Part shown: positions 60,647 through 64,000 of the stretch, in pieces
How the letters are laid out: every line of letters begins with the position of its first letter
Numbering within the stretch: position 1 is the stretch's first letter
DNA from: Mailhella massiliensis
GTDB lineage: Bacteria > Desulfobacterota > Desulfovibrionia > Desulfovibrionales > Desulfovibrionaceae
Assembly (NCBI RefSeq): GCF_900155525.1
Contig: NZ_LT706952.1
Span: forward strand, 754,406-818,405
DNA: 64,000 bases
Direction of reading: 5' to 3'
Position numbers and translations under genes: made by a program
Notes under the pieces: model-generated
What the model was told of the DNA's origin: nothing
What the model saw: only the letters and a program-made list of their open reading frames with translations
Databases searched by the model: none

Positions 60647-61597
60647 TCAGGAAAGCTGCTGTATGCCGTCGAGCTTCCAGCTGTCGCCTTCCTTGCGAGA
60701 GCAGACGAAGTGCCAGACTTCGCGCACCTGTTCGGGACGGGCGGCACGCTGATCTTCGCGCATGAGCACGTCGAAATACACGGCCACACGGCGCAGATCG
60801 CCCTCATCGCGCACTTCGAGAATGGAGGCGTTCACCAGCAGGATTTCCGTCTTGCCGGGGTTCGGGTCTTCCCTGGCCTGTTCGCGCAACTCCTGCATCA
60901 CGTCTTCCGTGGCGAAATTGGCGATGTCGTCGAGGTCGCGGCGGTCCCACGAGCTCTGCAGGCGGGTATAGGCGGCCTTGGCGCCGCGCAGGAATTCATC
61001 CTGATCGAAATCGGCGGGAATGTCGGCAGCAGGCTGGGAGGCCTGAGCCGCCTGGGCCTGCGGTTCGGAACGCAGACCGTCCCATGCGCCGCCGCTCTGG
61101 GCGTAGGGCTGGGAGTCTGCCGGAGTATCCTGATAGTTCATGCTGCGGGGCACTTCACGCTCGTTGCGGGAATTCTCCTGCGCGCCGCGGAAACGGCGGA
61201 ACAGACGCACGCCGAAGTACACGAGAAGGCCGAGAAGAATAAGATTCATGAGGCCGCCCACCATGCCGCCTGCCATACCGTGGCCGCCAAGCAGAGAACC
61301 CAGCATGGTACCGGCAAGAAGACCGCCGAACAGACCGCCGAACAGGCCCGTATTGTTACGGGTCATGGTTGCTGCGCCGCCGTCGGCGCGGCTGGAGGCA
61401 AGGGGAGCCTGACGATTGACCGAAGAAGAACCTCCCTGAAACGCCCCGGACGGAGGCGTGGCCGGACGGCTCATGATGGAGGAACTGCCGAAACTGCGCC
61501 CTTTGCCGAGGCGGGCGGCATCCGCGAAATCAGGCGCGGCGAGGGTCAGCGTAGCGAGGCAGGCGGCGCAGAGGGCAAGGGCTTTCCATTTTTTCAT
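60647..61597 (-). CDS. Tim44-like domain membrane protein
   Basis: 316 residues. N-terminal Sec signal or anchor, a serine/glycine-rich segment, glycine-rich membrane helices (GLFGGLFGGLLAGTMLGSLL, GGLMNLILLGLLVYFGVRLF), then a C-terminal Tim44-like domain (DQDEFLRGAKAAYTRLQSSW, REVWHFVCSRKEGDSWKLDG). Bacterial members are membrane-bound and poorly characterised. Confidence 0.88.
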   Translation of the reverse strand: MKKWKALALCAACLATLTLAAPDFADAARLGKGRSFGSSSIMSRPATPPSGAFQGGSSSVNRQAPLASSRADGGAATMTRNNTGLFGGLFGGLLAGTMLGSLLGGHGMAGGMVGGLMNLILLGLLVYFGVRLFRRFRGAQENSRNEREVPRSMNYQDTPADSQPYAQSGGAWDGLRSEPQAQAAQASQPAADIPADFDQDEFLRGAKAAYTRLQSSWDRRDLDDIANFATEDVMQELREQAREDPNPGKTEILLVNASILEVRDEGDLRRVAVYFDVLMREDQRAARPEQVREVWHFVCSRKEGDSWKLDGIQQLS

Positions 61598-62161
61598 TTT
61601 TTTTCCTCATAGGATGGGTTAGCCCGACACGCCATGCCGGCGAGCCGGGACAGTCAAGATGACCATAATCACGAAAAGCAGAAATGGGAAGGGGGAAAGA
61701 AGGACTTTTCCTGCCCGGGAGCGGAAAAAGACTGCACGCTCCCTCCACGGAGAACTCTTTCCGTACAGATTGTGCAAGATAACGAAACAAAAAGAAAGAA
61801 AACTGCTCCCATGAACATAAAAGTGACGATAGCTTTCCGTGAATAAAAATCCGCACTTTCTGAACAGTAAGTGAAAAAGCACATATTCCCTTCCCCTACC
61901 TTATGATACTGCATCATGATCAGACAGGAAAACAGGGAAAAACGGCGCATGCTTCTCAGGTATCGTACAAGAGCTCCATATATGCATTTACGCCTTGCCG
62001 GCACCGCAGGGCCGATGCCGTCAAGGCAGGGGTAAAAAAAGAAACATGCGCCCGAAAGGCGCACAACATACCGGCTTTACATCAAAAAAAAGCCGCGCTC
62101 CTCAAGCCTGCATACGGCTGGAAAAGCGCGGTGAAACATGGCGGAATCTTCACCGAAGGCG
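61598..62161. other. Gene-poor spacer, AT-rich
   Basis: No frame here has a ribosome site or protein-like composition. It holds the promoter side of the Tim44 gene and, at the right, the terminator of the TauE/SafE gene (62093-62131). Confidence 0.6.
62084..62131 (-). terminator. Terminator of the TauE/SafE gene
   Basis: CCGCGCT (62093-62099) pairs with AGCGCGG (62125-62131), inner AGCC/GGCT, with T8 on the minus strand. Confidence 0.8.
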
Positions 62162-62902
62162 CTACTCCATGGCGCGGATGAAGAGAATGACGGCCGCAAT
62201 GGCAAGGAAGATCAGCACGATGCGCTGAAACACCTTCTGATTGATGTGCCTGCCTATGCGAACGCCCAAGATCTGCCCCACAAGGCAGCCTGCAAAAGCG
62301 GCAATCGACACCTGAAAGAGCGTGACCGTATACAGCCCGGCCACCGCCTGAGAGGCCACGGAAAGCACGCCGGTAAACACATAGAACACGCTCATGTTGC
62401 CGCGCGCACGGTCGGGTGACCAGTGCTTCATAAGCACATAGATGCCGAGCGGCGCGCCCACCATGGCCACGGAACCGCTGACGAAGCCGCTGACAAGGCC
62501 GCCGATGAGCCCGATGATCGTGGAATCGGGCAGGCGGTAGGTGGCAAAGCGGTGAAAGCACTGCATGAGAATGAAGCAGGCAAGCATGGCGCAGACCATG
62601 AGCTGAAGAGCCTGCATGGAGGCGATGCGCAGAGTCAGCGCGCCGAGCACGCAGCCGGGCACGGCCCCGATGACCAGATCGCGGATATCCTTCCAGCTGC
62701 ATGCCTTACGATAGGAATAGGCCAGATGCACGGTACCGAACATACCTGCCAGGCAGGAAACCAGCACGGCATCGCTGGGCGAAAGCACCACCGTCACGAG
62801 CGGCATGGCGATCATGATGGTTCCTATGCCGGTGGCCCCTCCGACGATGCCGCCGAAGAACCAGCCCAGAGCAACCATGAAACAGGTCCAGACAAAATCC
62901 AT
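62162..62902 (-). CDS. TauE/SafE (TSUP) family exporter
   Basis: 246 residues from ATG 62902 (MDFVWTCFMVALGWFFGGIV). Eight hydrophobic helices in two repeats: GGATGIGTIMIAMPLVTVVL in the first and SGFVSGSVAMVGAPLGIYVL in the second. Family members export sulfite, sulfoacetate or related anions. In a sulfite-producing anaerobe a sulfite/sulfonate role is plausible but not shown. Confidence 0.88.
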   Translation of the reverse strand: MDFVWTCFMVALGWFFGGIVGGATGIGTIMIAMPLVTVVLSPSDAVLVSCLAGMFGTVHLAYSYRKACSWKDIRDLVIGAVPGCVLGALTLRIASMQALQLMVCAMLACFILMQCFHRFATYRLPDSTIIGLIGGLVSGFVSGSVAMVGAPLGIYVLMKHWSPDRARGNMSVFYVFTGVLSVASQAVAGLYTVTLFQVSIAAFAGCLVGQILGVRIGRHINQKVFQRIVLIFLAIAAVILFIRAME

Positions 62903-63488
62903 AAAAGCCCCCCGCAAAAAATGTCGAGCCGGGCGCAGGCCTGAAGCAAGCGTCGCGGAAAAATGCCCTGCATCAGCCCAGACGATGCCGCATGCGATGC
63001 TGCAGAAAACACTCCGCCTGCCGTTATACTCCGCCGTATTGCCCCTGTCCAGAGAAGGCGGAAAGGCCGGAGAAAGTTTTATGAAAAGATTCCCCGAAGG
63101 AAAAAAGGGGGGGGGGCATATATGCAAAAATTCCGCAGAACCAGGGCGATACGTGCAAAAATCGTCTTTTTCCGCTTCGCTTTTCTCTTCCGCGCTGAAG
63201 GCCCGGCGCAGCAAACATGTTCCGCCCTCAGAGAACTCCTTTCCGGCAGGCGGCAGGTTCTTGACGGAATGCGCTCTCCCGGGTCTTGCCCTGCGGCTGT
63301 TCCGAAAAAAATGCCCTCCTCCGCTTCCGGCGGCAGGTTCCGCCGCCAGCCCGATGCGTAAAGCTCCTCTCCCGGAACAGGAAACAACAGAAACAAATTG
63401 CCCGAGAGTCTTAAAAACAAAAGGGCGGAAGCCGAAACTTCCGCCCCCGGAACCGGAGCGCGCCGCGCTCCGGTTCTTTTTCAAAGGG
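62903..63488. other. Intergenic region with G10 tract and double hairpin
   Basis: No supportable gene. Contains a run of ten G at 63107-63116 (C10 on the sense strand of the exporter gene). At the right lie two hairpins downstream of dsrK: GGGCGGAA/TTCCGCCC (63424-63447) with T-run on the minus strand, and AACCGGAGCGCG/CGCGCTCCGGTT near 63451-63474. Confidence 0.65.
63423..63475 (-). terminator. Terminators downstream of dsrK
   Basis: Two consecutive perfect hairpins; the distal one is followed on the minus strand by TTTTGTTTTT. Confidence 0.8.
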
Positions 63489-64000
63489 TTATTCTTCTTC
63501 CCACTTGATGAAGCCGGGCTTCACATCGGTCATGGCATTGACGATGAGTTCGACAAGGCCGCCGTACTGCATACCGTTCTTCTCAAGCAGGTTGTTCTGT
63601 TCGAGCAGTTCGCGGATCTGGCCCTTGCAGTTGGAGCAGGGAGCGCAGATGTACTTCTTGACTTCAGGACCGAGGCAGTCCTTGAAGGCTCCGCAGATCT
63701 GTTCCATCTTCTTGCGGCCGGTGATGTTCATACGCCATTCGTTGATGTTGTTACGCGTCATGATGGCGAAACCGGAACCGCCGCCGCAGCAGTAGTTTTC
63801 CACGCCGTGAGGCGTCATTTCACGGAACTGCGGGCAGATGGCGTGCAGAACGTCGCGCTGGGGCTTCACAACGCCCATGAGGCGCACGAGGTTGCAGGGG
63901 TCGTGCAGGGTCACGGGGAAGTTGTTGCGGCTGGGATCGAGCTTCAGGCGGCCGCCGAGCACGATGTCGCGCAGCACGGGGAAGCAGCTTTCGCGCGGGA
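63489..64000 (-). CDS. dsrK: DsrK-like Fe-S heterodisulfide-reductase-type subunit, 3' part only
   Basis: The frame is open through the right edge, so only the C-terminal part (about 170 residues) is seen. It contains a CCG-type cluster domain: VTLHDPCNLVR, NYCCGGGSGFAIM and KKYICAPCSNCKGQIREL, as in the HdrD-like DsrK subunit of the DsrMKJOP membrane complex, which links menaquinol to reduction of the DsrC trisulfide. HmcF and TmcB share this domain, so DsrK is preferred but not certain. Confidence 0.78.
   Translation of the reverse strand, partial: PRESCFPVLRDIVLGGRLKLDPSRNNFPVTLHDPCNLVRLMGVVKPQRDVLHAICPQFREMTPHGVENYCCGGGSGFAIMTRNNINEWRMNITGRKKMEQICGAFKDCLGPEVKKYICAPCSNCKGQIRELLEQNNLLEKNGMQYGGLVELIVNAMTDVKPGFIKWEEE

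Noticed and set aside
61619-62064. Two overlapping minus-strand frames in the spacer left of the TauE/SafE gene
   Set aside because: Cysteine/phenylalanine-rich, no ribosome sites, no family features.
1-64000. CRISPR array or rRNA operon
   Set aside because: No regularly spaced direct repeats and no rRNA-like sequence seen anywhere.

Overview
The window looks like about 64 kb of a GC-rich sulfate/sulfite-reducing member of the Desulfovibrionaceae, possibly Bilophila- or Mailhella-like. Clues are a DsrK-type heterodisulfide-reductase-like subunit at the right edge, a stand-alone AICAR transformylase instead of fused PurH, a TauE/SafE exporter, DUF3798-type transport, and a complete urease locus (Bilophila is known to be urease positive). 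This placement is inference; no rRNA gene is present.

Layout. Positions 1-9450 are the right end of a prophage or prophage-like island: a tyrosine recombinase cut by the window edge, a tail-fibre-like gene, a tiny NrdD-tail-like gene, CII-type regulators, several small accessory genes each closed by its own hairpin, a tandem pair of structured RNAs that look like P1/P7 C4 or P4 CI antisense RNAs, a divergent repressor/Cro-like switch, an excisionase-like protein, and a second integrase next to tRNA-Pro(UGG), the probable attachment site. From 9451 the chromosome is conserved: pal and tolB, a GIY-YIG protein, two fluoride channels (crcB), then a nitrogen block on the minus strand running ureA-B-C-E-F-G-D, urea channel, amtB. 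This takes up urea, hydrolyses it with nickel urease and handles ammonium.

21.4-35.2 kb holds cell-wall, RNA and DNA housekeeping genes (M23 peptidase, RNase II/R-type nuclease, AICAR transformylase, mutM, alaS, recA, a PP-loop ATPase, ilvA). 35.4-41.0 kb is a tightly coupled, uncharacterised ABC uptake operon (binding protein, double ATPase, two permeases, small membrane protein). 42-52.5 kb carries ftsY, mltD-like, an rlmB-like methyltransferase, and the phoH-pgpH-ybeY-era-yggS run. 52.8-64 kb has a nitronate-monooxygenase-like enzyme, two Tat-exported proteins, a cupin, a DsrE-like protein, htpG, a Tim44-domain protein, a TauE/SafE exporter and the 3' end of dsrK.

Three things stand out. 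First, the tandem antisense-RNA switch (4.9-5.6 kb), in which a loop of each RNA is complementary to the ribosome-binding region just downstream. Second, a 53-residue prophage protein resembling the glycyl-radical C-terminus of anaerobic ribonucleotide reductase. Third, ureF is interrupted by about 190 bp flanked by two head-to-head pairs of degenerate Tn5/Nextera mosaic ends, most likely a library or assembly artefact rather than biology.
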